From contig JAUIEQ010000015.1 of NCBI GenBank assembly GCA_030429785.1, positions 1 to 11,398 of the forward strand: a stretch of 11,398 bases of DNA. Direction: 5' to 3'. The notes beneath the pieces are model-generated. The model saw only the letters and a list, made by a program, of their open reading frames with translations. It did no database searches and was not told the origin of the DNA. Below, piece by piece: positions 1-6,385 of the stretch. Positions within the stretch are counted from its first letter, which is position 1. Each line of letters begins with the position of its first letter. The DNA is from a bacterium. Lineage in GTDB: Bacteria > Patescibacteriota > Patescibacteriia > S139-126 > S139-133. Made by a program: the position numbers and the translations under genes.

Positions 1-37
1 ATAACCATCTATTATGATATTGTTGTTGTTGAAAGAA

Positions 38-74
38 CAAACAAAAACTGCTCACCTTATGTGGATGACCAGTT
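38..74 (-). terminator. intrinsic terminator of the small RNA
   Basis: Minus-strand hairpin: AACTG (74-70) pairs with CAGTT (50-46). The stem continues as TCA/TGA and CC/GG with one G-G mismatch and one bulged T, and the loop is ACATAA. A T-rich tract (TTTTTG at 47-42, then TTTG) follows directly. Confidence 0.55.
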
Positions 75-248
75 GCCGTGTGTTCTTTATGCGCTTGTAG
101 TTGAACTTAATTTCTCGTACACAGAGCGCGCCAGTCATCCTTGGTATCACACATAGTAAAGTCGACGTGTGTAATACCACGCTTCAAGGTAACTGACAAA
201 ATAATCGAATTGTTCTGAGCAACTATGTTCATGTAGTTTTATTAAACC
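38..248 (-). ncRNA. candidate structured small RNA with 6S-like rod architecture
   Basis: Read on the minus strand, this interval has its own promoter (255-283) and intrinsic terminator (38-74), giving an RNA of about 210 nt. Visible pairings, from the outside in: 220-225 with 98-103; 212-214 with 104-106; 208-211 with 109-112; an asymmetric central bubble (198-207 opposite 113-129, the latter able to form a CTC/GAG mini-hairpin); 192-197 with 130-135; 187-189 with 139-141; and a 12-bp stem, 168-179 with 142-153, closing a 14-nt loop. The two wobble pairs (T196-G131, and T173-G148 in the 12-bp stem) pair only in the minus-strand RNA. On the plus strand the latter would be a C-A mismatch, which supports transcription from the minus strand. 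A rod with a central bubble is the known shape of 6S RNA, the RNA polymerase regulator. The identity is inferred from shape only; no sequence signature was recognised. A 41-codon ORF (107-232) lies inside it and is an alternative reading. Confidence 0.5.
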
Positions 249-254
249 TTTTCT

Positions 255-283
255 ATAATATACAAATCAAGTCAATGATGCAA
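255..283 (-). promoter_or_regulatory. sigma70-type promoter of the small RNA
   Basis: On the minus strand, -35 TTGCAT (283-278), a 17-bp spacer and -10 TATTAT (260-255) are visible. Transcription would start near the G residues at 247-248, about 22 nt before the rod structure begins at 225. Confidence 0.5.
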
Positions 284-312
284 GTGCTACTTGTGTATAA
301 CCATACTAACAC

Positions 313-340
313 AAAAAATTTCCGTTATATAACGGAAATT
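313..340 (-). terminator. intrinsic terminator after the 101-aa membrane protein gene
   Basis: Positions 317-340 are a perfect 24-bp palindrome (arm AATTTCCGTTAT). On the minus strand it is followed at once by a run of T. It lies about 24 nt after the stop codon of the gene ending at 364, so it fits as that gene's terminator. The palindrome is symmetric, but only the minus strand has the T run. Confidence 0.7.
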
Positions 341-363
341 CTTACAATGCACGATTCGCTGTA

Positions 364-669
364 CTATTCCTTTCCTTTGATGATTTTGATAATTGATTTT
401 GTACCCAAGGCAATAATCAAATACCCAGTAATAAACATTACATCATGCAATTTCATAAAACCAAGATCAAAGTCCCACTCAGTCACTAACAACAAACTCA
501 TACTGAGCAAAATCACCACCATACCAACCCCAATTCTGATATACACCTTCTCCAGCGCGCCACCTTTAAATTTCAATGAGTCAAACAACACTGAAATAGA
601 CAGCAAAAAACCAACAATCACCGCAATAAGCAACGAATAAAAATTTAAGTAATCATTAATAAAATTCAT
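364..669 (-). CDS. small membrane protein of unknown function (101 aa)
   Basis: I do not recognise a family. The frame is open upstream to a TTG, but the first ATG (669) gives a protein starting MNFINDYLNF with no odd N-terminal extension, and that start sits about 45 nt after the predicted transcription start. The protein has three hydrophobic stretches: residues about 8-29 (YSLLIAVIVGFLLSISVLF), about 45-63 (IRIGVGMVVILLSMSLLLV) and about 73-91 (HDVMFITGYLIIALGTKSI). A basic tail (KIIKGKE) follows, so an inner-membrane location with three helices is likely. It has its own promoter (721-749) and terminator (313-340), so it appears monocistronic, divergent from the RRM gene. No Shine-Dalgarno is visible. 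The real-gene call rests on the promoter, terminator and coherent membrane topology. Confidence 0.65.
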   Translation of the reverse strand: MNFINDYLNFYSLLIAVIVGFLLSISVLFDSLKFKGGALEKVYIRIGVGMVVILLSMSLLLVTEWDFDLGFMKLHDVMFITGYLIIALGTKSIIKIIKGKE

Positions 670-720
670 ACTGAGTGTAGATAAATAGTGCGTTTGTGTA
701 TGTATACATACAATATATAT

Positions 721-749
721 AGTATACAACAAACTTGACTTACCAACAA
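721..749 (-). promoter_or_regulatory. promoter of the 101-aa membrane protein
   Basis: Minus strand: -35 TTGTTG (749-744), 17-bp spacer, -10 TATACT (726-721). It lies back to back with the RRM promoter. Confidence 0.45.
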
Positions 750-759
750 ACTTATTGGT
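742..759. promoter_or_regulatory. inverted repeat between divergent promoters (possible operator)
   Basis: ACCAA (742-746) and TTGGT (755-759) form 5-bp arms around an 8-bp spacer. The repeat overlaps the -35 elements of both divergent promoters, where a bound regulator could affect both genes. The arms are short, so chance is a real possibility. Confidence 0.2.
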
Positions 760-786
760 TGACTTTTTCCGCCAATGTGCTATGCT
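759..786 (+). promoter_or_regulatory. promoter of the RRM protein gene, with extended -10
   Basis: -35 TTGACT (759-764), 16-bp spacer, and -10 TATGCT (781-786) preceded by TGC, which makes an extended -10. Transcription would start near 793, leaving a leader of about 113 nt before the ATG at 906. Confidence 0.65.
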
Positions 787-792
787 AGCAAG

Positions 793-905
793 CGTATAAG
801 TCTCTCATTCATTGTGTCGTATCTTGATTATTTTTTCAGGACAATAATACGTATTAATGAGAAAGGTCGGTCTTATTGTTAATTAGTCATTTCAAGATAT
901 ACATC
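793..905 (+). promoter_or_regulatory. long structured 5' leader of the RRM gene
   Basis: Three 7-bp complementarities are visible. ATCTTGA (821-827) pairs with TCAAGAT (892-898), ending 7 nt before the start codon. ACAATAA (841-847) pairs with TTATTGT (873-879) inside the first stem. TCTCATT (803-809) pairs with AATGAGA (856-862), which would cross the other two and so compete with them or form a pseudoknot. Alternative folds next to a start codon suggest translational control, such as a temperature response or autoregulation by the RRM product. That role is inferred, and chance pairing in AT-rich sequence is a concern. Confidence 0.35.
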
Positions 906-1166
906 ATGGATTCTGCAAAACTTTTCGTAGGAAACATTGAATATAGCGCTTCAGAAGAAGATCTATCACAATTTTTCTCACAAGCAGGTTCTGTTGTTTC
1001 AGCAAAAATTATCACCTTCCCAGACACTGGTCGTTCAAAAGGTTTTGGTTTTGTTGAAATGAGTTCTGTTGAAGAAGCTGAAACTGCTCTCAACACACTC
1101 GATGGTCAAGAACTTAATGGTCGCCCACTTGCGATCAAAGAAGCTCGACCACAGCAACCTCGATAG
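906..1166 (+). CDS. RRM-type RNA-binding protein (86 aa)
   Basis: This is a single RNA recognition motif filling almost the whole protein. RNP2 is LFVGNI (residues 6-11) and RNP1 is KGFGFVEM (45-52), with the aromatic residues that stack on RNA bases in place. The spacing and the end (NGRPLAIKEARPQ) match the compact bacterial and cyanobacterial RRM proteins, but without their glycine-rich tail. Such proteins bind single-stranded RNA, and in several bacteria they respond to cold. Either use here is inference. The frame is open upstream to a TTG at 876, but the ATG at 906 gives the canonical MDSAKLFVGNI start. The gene has its own promoter, a long leader and a strong terminator, so it is monocistronic. 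There is no Shine-Dalgarno. Confidence 0.93.
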   Translation: MDSAKLFVGNIEYSASEEDLSQFFSQAGSVVSAKIITFPDTGRSKGFGFVEMSSVEEAETALNTLDGQELNGRPLAIKEARPQQPR

Positions 1167-1184
1167 TCACTGACTATGTCAACC

Positions 1185-1218
1185 AAAAACACCCTGTTCG
1201 TAACAGGGTGTTTTTTTT
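1185..1218. terminator. bidirectional intrinsic terminator
   Basis: The stem ACACCCTGTT / AACAGGGTGT with a CGT loop is followed by eight T on the plus strand (1211-1218) and preceded by a run of A (1185-1189) that gives a T tract on the minus strand. It terminates the RRM gene and also the convergent cohesin-like gene ending at 1229. Confidence 0.9.
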
Positions 1219-1228
1219 GGTATCACTG

Positions 1229-2305
1229 TTATTCTGACGTTTTCTTGACTGATTTTTTCTTGGTTGTCTTTGTTGTCACTCGCTTAGCTGGTTTCTTTTT
1301 TGTTGATGATGTTTTTTTTGCCGATTTCTTTTGTGCTGGCTTTTTTCTTGAAGATGTCTTTTTTTTGGTTGACTGAGTAGCTGGTTGTTTGATATCAGCA
1401 ATTGCAATTGGTGTCAGCGAAATGTTTGCATGTGGTTTGTGCTGCCTCCACAGCCGGTATGCTATATACAAACTACAAAGAAACAACCCAATAAAGACTA
1501 TAGTGGTCAAAGCAAAAAATACAACCAACTTTTCATACTTTGAGACAACTAGTACCGGTATCTGATCAACTGCTCGGTTGAGTCTTGGATCAACTATAGT
1601 AAACATATGACGAGATGGTGCCTTCAGCACAACAGCATCACCATTGCTCATGCTTGGCAAAAACTCGCCGTCAAACAAGAGCTTATACACCGACTGTGTA
1701 TTGACAGGCATTGTCTCAGTTGTGCTAACACCCTCACTCTCTACTGATACTGATGGCGTACTTGGCAATAACTCAACCAAGGCATCATCTTCATGCGCTG
1801 AATTTATTGAAAACAAACCAATATTGCCAACACTAGGCTCAAATAACTCACCACCATTTTCAGTAGTCAATGACGCATCCGCAATCGTCACCCGTGCGTC
1901 GCCTGCTGCGATAGCCTCAAACACAAGTGTCACAACTTCACCAGCACCGTCTTCCCATCCGTCAAAAACAACCCCTTCAAGCAAAACAGCATTATCATCA
2001 ACCAACTCAGGGCGAGTAATCCAAAAATCAAATACTGCATCAGCTGTATCAATTGACCGTAGCGCCAAACGATCTGATGAAAACGCCAACAATATCGAGG
2101 TGTTGTACAAATCTTCAGCGATACTCCTCGCTGTCACTGTAACCGACACCTCATCACCAACCAATAATGAACCTTCATATGGATCAACATGCACAGTTGC
2201 TGCGCGTGAAACAGAAACATGCATACACCACAAACAACAAACTACCAGCGCGTACTGTGCTAGTCTGACAAACAATACTTTTATATTGTAGGTTTGTGCC
2301 TCCAT
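1229..2305 (-). CDS. membrane-anchored cohesin-like protein with lysine-rich tail (358 aa)
   Basis: Domains in order: a signal or anchor segment (about 9-36, ending SRAA); a beta-rich extracytoplasmic domain (about 37-170) resembling cohesin/carbohydrate-binding-like folds (VHVDPYEGSLLVGDEVSVTV, later DGAGEVVTLVFEA); a serine/threonine/glutamate-rich linker (about 172-205); a second short region; a transmembrane helix (about 260-283); and a cytoplasmic tail. The last 46 residues (313-358) hold 19 Lys and 2 Arg in KKxxxKK-type repeats, like histone H1 C-termini. The expected topology puts the cohesin-like domain outside and the basic tail inside. It is the downstream member of a tandem pair with the gene at 2313-3236, separated by 7 bp, and ends at the bidirectional terminator. 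The cohesin call rests on the overall pattern, not on a decisive motif. Confidence 0.8.
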   Translation of the reverse strand: MEAQTYNIKVLFVRLAQYALVVCCLWCMHVSVSRAATVHVDPYEGSLLVGDEVSVTVTARSIAEDLYNTSILLAFSSDRLALRSIDTADAVFDFWITRPELVDDNAVLLEGVVFDGWEDGAGEVVTLVFEAIAAGDARVTIADASLTTENGGELFEPSVGNIGLFSINSAHEDDALVELLPSTPSVSVESEGVSTTETMPVNTQSVYKLLFDGEFLPSMSNGDAVVLKAPSRHMFTIVDPRLNRAVDQIPVLVVSKYEKLVVFFALTTIVFIGLFLCSLYIAYRLWRQHKPHANISLTPIAIADIKQPATQSTKKKTSSRKKPAQKKSAKKTSSTKKKPAKRVTTKTTKKKSVKKTSE

Positions 2306-2312
2306 GTTACTA

Positions 2313-3236
2313 TTAGTATACAGAATTTTTAGAATTTCGTCTGTGCAAAACTATTATGCGCACAACCAAACCAACAATGAGCGCTGCGCTGAATACAGCC
2401 CACCATGGTATTGATGTCTTAACCTCAGGCGTAAATCTAATTTTTTCTAATTTCGGATCAGTATTCCCAATCGTAACATTACCAGCCTTATCTGTTGCGC
2501 GCACATATACAACGACTTCTGACGATTGGTTTTGCAAAACATATGGACTTGTAGCTCGCACCCAATTACCGGTACCAGGATCATCTTCACCAGCACTTGA
2601 TTCAAGCACCTCATAATAATCAACTCCTGACTCATCATCATGTGTTGAAAAAACAACAAATGTTTTACCGTCGTGCAAAAGCGGGTCATACGCTAATAAT
2701 GGCACAAATGGACGTGGTGGCATGCTATCATCTTGCGTTGATACAAAATCCTTCAAGGGCGTATCTACTGTTGATCTGATAGTCAGTGGTTGGATTTCGA
2801 TCATTGCTTGTGCTCCACTATCGCCAACCAAAACAGCTTGAACATCTTGCAAATCAACATCAACCAAACCCTGACCAATAGACTCAACAATTAATGTAAA
2901 CACTAACCCTTGCGAACCAATAAAACCATCTGTATGAATTCCCGAAAATGAAATGCGTGAACGTGAATCCAGCTGAGGTTCTTGTAACCAAAAATCAACT
3001 ATAGTACGTTCTGTATTGATAGTTATAACTTCAAGTACAGACGGTATAACAATCACACCTTCAATTGACTGGATAAGGTCTTGCTGAGCATCCAACACAA
3101 CACGCACTTCAAACTGCTGCCCGACTCCAACTTCACTTACAATTGATTCGACAGAAAAAATAGCCGCATTACTCGCCATCGGAAACAACAACATGCACAC
3201 CAACAACACAATTCCTCCGCACCGTACCATTTTCAT
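2313..3236 (-). CDS. membrane-anchored cohesin-like / Ig-like surface protein (307 aa)
   Basis: A signal peptide (about 1-24, ending MASNA) precedes a cohesin-like beta domain (about 25-155; AIFSVESIVSEVGVGQQFEV, then GSQGLVFTLIVES). An Ig-like module follows (about 195-262; SGVDYYEVLESS ... VYVRATDKAGNV), a pattern common in bacterial surface proteins. A C-terminal transmembrane helix (about 276-298) and a short basic end (HRRNSKNSVY) complete it. The block DFWLQEPQL ... DGF ... LVFTLIVES aligns by eye with DFWITRPEL ... DGW ... VVTLVFEA in the downstream neighbour, so the pair probably arose by duplication. The ATG at 3236 is chosen over an upstream TTG (3284) because it leaves a normal signal peptide. 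No Shine-Dalgarno or clear promoter was found in the 105 bp upstream. The function is likely adhesion or surface scaffolding, by inference. Confidence 0.8.
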   Translation of the reverse strand: MKMVRCGGIVLLVCMLLFPMASNAAIFSVESIVSEVGVGQQFEVRVVLDAQQDLIQSIEGVIVIPSVLEVITINTERTIVDFWLQEPQLDSRSRISFSGIHTDGFIGSQGLVFTLIVESIGQGLVDVDLQDVQAVLVGDSGAQAMIEIQPLTIRSTVDTPLKDFVSTQDDSMPPRPFVPLLAYDPLLHDGKTFVVFSTHDDESGVDYYEVLESSAGEDDPGTGNWVRATSPYVLQNQSSEVVVYVRATDKAGNVTIGNTDPKLEKIRFTPEVKTSIPWWAVFSAALIVGLVVRIIVLHRRNSKNSVY

Positions 3237-3341
3237 AAATATATACAAACAAATAAAAAACGCGCAACAAACTGGCGCTATCAATATGTATAATACAGCG
3301 TATCAGACTAGTATATTTTTGCAATACAACTTGTTGTGCAC

Positions 3342-4055
3342 TTATGCACGCACACCAACATACCCAACCTTGTCAGCAAAATATCGTTGCGCGATGTTAT
3401 TCATTTCGGTTTTGCTAAATGGTTTTGCTGTAGCAAATGCAGGATCCAAAGTATGATCAGGACGAAACAACTGCAAATACATGGCACGCGCTCCTGTCAC
3501 TGCGTGCGCAATCGCATCTACTACGTCCGGTGTGTGCACGTCACGAATCATAGTCGTACGAAACTCATGATCAACTCCTGATGACTTCACCAATGCGATT
3601 GTTTTTTGTAATCCTAGCGCATCATGTTCGGTGCCATATAACAATGAATAATCATCCGGTCGGTATTTTACATCAACTGCAATATAATCAACTAACTCGT
3701 CATCGAGTAACGTTTCAATCATTTCATATCGACATCCATTTGTATCAAGCTTGACCAGCAGCCCGTATGATTTGATACGCCTAATAAAATCAGGAAGCGA
3801 GCGCATAACTGTTGGCTCGCCTCCTGATACCACTACACCCTCAAGTACGAGGTGTCGCATGTCCAAAAAATTAAAAAATACTTCCTCAGCAACAAAACTG
3901 CACTTAATTTTTTTAATTGCAGCAGGCAGTACAAATTCTGGATTATGACAAAAACCACATCGCAAATTACACCCTGGAATAAATGCAATGCATGCGACTT
4001 TGTCTGGAAAATCCTGCAATGTCAATGGTTGAATGCCACTGAGAATAACTGCCAT
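3342..4055 (-). CDS. nrdG: anaerobic ribonucleotide reductase activating protein (radical SAM)
   Basis: This is a 237-aa radical SAM enzyme. It carries the CxxxCxxC cluster motif as GCNLRCGFCHNP (C29, C33, C36), the SAM-binding GGEP (78-81), DTNG (104-107) and DVK (128-130). The N-terminus ILSGIQPLTLQDFPDKVACIAF is typical of the longer NrdG-type activases (TIGR02495-like). These use a 4Fe-4S cluster and S-adenosylmethionine to make the 5'-deoxyadenosyl radical that puts the glycyl radical on NrdD. The gene starts 3 bp after the stop of the 57-aa glycyl-radical ORF, which itself follows nrdD, so all three are surely co-transcribed. The partner glycine here appears to be on the small ORF and not on NrdD. 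No Shine-Dalgarno beyond a weak AGG next to the ATG. Confidence 0.93.
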   Translation of the reverse strand: MAVILSGIQPLTLQDFPDKVACIAFIPGCNLRCGFCHNPEFVLPAAIKKIKCSFVAEEVFFNFLDMRHLVLEGVVVSGGEPTVMRSLPDFIRRIKSYGLLVKLDTNGCRYEMIETLLDDELVDYIAVDVKYRPDDYSLLYGTEHDALGLQKTIALVKSSGVDHEFRTTMIRDVHTPDVVDAIAHAVTGARAMYLQLFRPDHTLDPAFATAKPFSKTEMNNIAQRYFADKVGYVGVRA

Positions 4056-4058
4056 AGC

Positions 4059-4232
4059 CTAACTATATTTTTTGATAAATTCCTGATTAGCAGCAACACA
4101 CTCCTCAAAATGCTTGCGAGAATAATGCTCTGACTTTTTGCCAATATTAAACTGCGAAACTGGCCGATGGTACCCCATGACTCGCGTCCATACTTCACAT
4201 TTTGTTCTGGTGGTTGATGTTGTTGTGTGCAT
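4059..4232 (-). CDS. separate glycyl-radical domain of class III ribonucleotide reductase (57 aa)
   Basis: The ORF starts MHTTTSTTRTK and then reads CEVWTRVMGYHRPVSQFN, followed by IGKKSEHYSRKHFEEC. The part from about residue 12 matches the usual end of NrdD, where a RVxGYxRPVxxxNxGK loop carries the radical glycine (here G20). In ordinary NrdD this loop follows the CPxC metal motif in the same chain. Here the 700-aa NrdD stops before it, and the loop is on its own polypeptide, 17 bp downstream of the nrdD stop and 3 bp before nrdG. It is in a different frame from nrdD, with its own ATG and no Shine-Dalgarno. It would pair with NrdD as a radical-bearing subunit, much as YfiD/GrcA supplies a glycyl domain to pyruvate formate-lyase. 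That comparison is inference. A frameshift artefact is the main alternative. Confidence 0.85.
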   Translation of the reverse strand: MHTTTSTTRTKCEVWTRVMGYHRPVSQFNIGKKSEHYSRKHFEECVAANQEFIKKYS

Positions 4233-4249
4233 AGTGTTGTGATTAATAA

Positions 4250-6352
4250 TTATGCAGAAATAAATTGTTTTCGATATTCATGATCATGCGAAGCGCCATC
4301 AGTAATACCCAACGCTTCATCACACTTTGGACAAAAGTCATACTCGCCTGCTAAGTAGCCATGCTTGGGACAAATTGAAAATGTAGGCGTGATTGTAAAA
4401 TACGGCAATCGATACTGCCCAACAATTGCCCGCACGAGTGACTTGCACGCTGTGGCTGATGTTATCCGCTCATTCATATAACAATGCAATACCGTACCGC
4501 CAGTATATTTCACTTGCAGCTCATCCTGCAGATCAAGCGCTTCAAACACATCATCGCTATACCCAACTGGCAACTGTGATGAGTTGGTATAATACGGCGC
4601 TGTTTCTGTTCCAGCTTGCAAAATATCTGCAAATTGCTTTTTGTCCTCCTTGGCAAAACGATACGTTGTTCCTTCAGCAGGCGTTGCTTCCAGGTTATAC
4701 ATATGCCCGGTCGCCATTTGATACTCAGTCAACCGTTCGCGCATATACTCAAGCACCTCATGGGCAAACGCCTGACCATACTCATCAGTAATGTCATGCG
4801 TATCATTGGTAAAATTGCGAATTGCTTCCTGCAATCCATTGATGCCAATCGTAGAAAAATGGTTCCGCAGCATGCCTAAGTATCGCCTGGTATACGGGAA
4901 TAACCCCTGATCAATCCATGTTTGAATTTCAACTCGCTTTATTTCCAATGAATCGCGTGCCAAATCCATCAGCACCCCAAGCTGCTCAAAAAAAGCATCC
5001 TTATCACCACGAGCAGTATAGCCAATCCGAGCTGCATTAATCGTCACCACTCCAATTGATCCTGTCATTTCTACTGAACCGAACAATCCGCCACCTCGTT
5101 GTTTGAGTTGTTGCAAATCAAGTTGCAACCGACAACACATTGAACGAACATCGCCTGGATTCAAATCTGAATTAACAAAGTTTTGAAAATATGGCACGCC
5201 GTACTTGGCAGTCATTTCAAATAATGCGTCATTTTTGGGATCATCCCAGTCAAAATCTTTCTCAATATTGTATGTTGGAATTGGAAATGTAAACACACGA
5301 CCATTAGCATCTCCAGCTGTCATCACCTCGATAAAAGCTTTATTGAGCATATCTATTTGCGGCTGCAACTCACCATAAGTATATTTGTACAGCACACCAT
5401 CAATCATCAATCGCTTGTCACGCAAGTCATCCGGACAATTCCAATCAAGCGTTATGTTCGTAAATGGCGTCTGCGTTCCCCAACGAGACGGGATGTTAAG
5501 ATTGAACACAAATGACTGAATGTTTTGATGCACATACCGATACACTCTATCGTCAATATACTGAGCTTGCTGTTCATCATCAGCAAACTGCAAACCATAC
5601 GTTTGTATTTCATTGACAACAGCTTCTTCATATAGTTTTACAAATGGCGCCAAATACGTATCAAAACTAGAAAATGCCTGCGCGCCTGCCCATTCGTTTT
5701 GCAGTGTCCCCAAAAAATTAACCATTTGCGAAACTGCGGAACTCAAATGTTTTGGCGGCGCTGATTCAACTTTGCCAGGCACACCATTGAATCCTTCTTC
5801 CAAAAGCGCACGCAAACTCCACCCAGCGCAATACCCGGAAAACATATCAAGGTCGTGAATATGCAGATCAGCATTGCGATGCGCTTCACCAATAGCCTGC
5901 GGATACACATGTGATAACCAATAATTTGCAATAACCTTACCAGCCGTATTGAGTATCATACCGCCCAGTGAATAGCCTTGATTTGAATTAGCATTAACAC
6001 GCCAATCAAGCTGATTCAGATATTCAACAATTGTTTTTTTGACCTCAACAACAACATCCTTATGCTGGCGCTTACGATTTTGTTCTTGCCGATACACAAT
6101 ATATGCTTTGGCAGTAGCTTCAAAACCATTACTCATTAAAACCGACTCAACCGTATCTTGAACATATTCAACAGTTGGAATACTGTTTGGCGCATGTACT
6201 GCAAGTCTTTTCATAACATCCTGTGACAATGACTCAGCATGATCAACTGTCACGCCAGTTGCTACGAGTGCGCTCTGAATTGCTTGTGTGATTTTGTTGT
6301 GATCAAAATCAACAACTGAACCGTTGCGTTTTTGTATTTTGAAAATAGGCAT
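4250..6352 (-). CDS. nrdD: anaerobic ribonucleoside-triphosphate reductase, catalytic subunit lacking the glycyl loop
   Basis: This 700-aa class III reductase reduces ribonucleoside triphosphates to deoxy forms for DNA synthesis without oxygen. An N-terminal ATP-cone (about 3-93; KIQKRNGSVVDFDHNKI) gives allosteric control. The ten-stranded barrel follows, with the active-site region RSMCCRLQLDL (C406, C407) and RGGGLFGSVEMTGSIGVVTIN. NSSQLPVG and a metal motif (CPKH at 661-664, CPKC at 674-677) lie near the end. After C677 the chain continues with a 23-residue tail (DEALGITDGASHDHEYRKQF and three more residues) and stops. The expected RVxGY glycyl-radical loop is absent and is found on the next ORF (4059-4232). 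All other core parts look intact, so decay is unlikely. It is the first gene of an nrdD / glycyl ORF / nrdG operon, and a terminator-like hairpin sits 18-48 nt upstream. Confidence 0.95.
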   Translation of the reverse strand: MPIFKIQKRNGSVVDFDHNKITQAIQSALVATGVTVDHAESLSQDVMKRLAVHAPNSIPTVEYVQDTVESVLMSNGFEATAKAYIVYRQEQNRKRQHKDVVVEVKKTIVEYLNQLDWRVNANSNQGYSLGGMILNTAGKVIANYWLSHVYPQAIGEAHRNADLHIHDLDMFSGYCAGWSLRALLEEGFNGVPGKVESAPPKHLSSAVSQMVNFLGTLQNEWAGAQAFSSFDTYLAPFVKLYEEAVVNEIQTYGLQFADDEQQAQYIDDRVYRYVHQNIQSFVFNLNIPSRWGTQTPFTNITLDWNCPDDLRDKRLMIDGVLYKYTYGELQPQIDMLNKAFIEVMTAGDANGRVFTFPIPTYNIEKDFDWDDPKNDALFEMTAKYGVPYFQNFVNSDLNPGDVRSMCCRLQLDLQQLKQRGGGLFGSVEMTGSIGVVTINAARIGYTARGDKDAFFEQLGVLMDLARDSLEIKRVEIQTWIDQGLFPYTRRYLGMLRNHFSTIGINGLQEAIRNFTNDTHDITDEYGQAFAHEVLEYMRERLTEYQMATGHMYNLEATPAEGTTYRFAKEDKKQFADILQAGTETAPYYTNSSQLPVGYSDDVFEALDLQDELQVKYTGGTVLHCYMNERITSATACKSLVRAIVGQYRLPYFTITPTFSICPKHGYLAGEYDFCPKCDEALGITDGASHDHEYRKQFISA

Positions 6353-6357
6353 AGGGA

Positions 6358-6385
6358 TATATAGTAATTAAAAAAACTCAACCAA
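6358..6385 (-). promoter_or_regulatory. possible nrdD promoter giving a leaderless mRNA
   Basis: Minus strand: TTGGTT (6385-6380), 16-bp spacer, TATATA (6363-6358), then 5 nt to the nrdD ATG. If used, transcription would start at or within a base or two of the start codon. The -35 overlaps the descending arm of the hairpin at 6377-6400. AT-rich sequence makes such matches easy, so this is weak. Confidence 0.28.

Noticed and set aside
1..156. Open frame on the plus strand without a start, 51 codons, possibly the end of a gene beginning before the window
   Set aside because: It runs antisense through the candidate RNA gene, its stop lies at the edge of the rod's loop, and the residues show no recognisable pattern. 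It cannot be excluded because its beginning is outside the window.
107..232. 41-codon minus-strand ORF starting at an ATG 16 nt after the predicted start of the small RNA
   Set aside because: It has no Shine-Dalgarno and no recognised motif, and the stretch is better explained by base pairing on the same strand. A dual-function RNA remains possible.
275..640. Plus-strand ORF of 121 codons
   Set aside because: It lies opposite a membrane protein gene that has its own promoter and terminator. Its predicted protein is rich in Ile, Thr, Asn and Ser, as expected of an antisense shadow.
661..732. Longer form of the 101-aa membrane protein from the TTG at 732
   Set aside because: The extra 21 residues overlap the predicted promoter and transcription start, so they cannot be translated from that transcript.
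1163..1177. ATAGTCA-C-TGACTAT inverted repeat over the RRM stop codon
   Set aside because: The 1-nt centre cannot form an RNA hairpin without losing pairs, and the strong terminator downstream explains transcription end.
1644..2291. Plus-strand ORF of 215 codons opposite the cohesin-like gene
   Set aside because: Ser/Thr-rich antisense shadow; the minus frame has a signal peptide, membrane helix and tail.
4250..6352. NrdD as a decayed pseudogene
   Set aside because: All core motifs are intact over 700 residues, and the missing loop is preserved with its key residues on the next ORF beside an intact nrdG.
6353..6368. Possible NrdR box before nrdD (CTATATAT on the minus strand)
   Set aside because: Only one half resembles the consensus, and there is no second box at the usual spacing. 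AT-rich sequence explains it.
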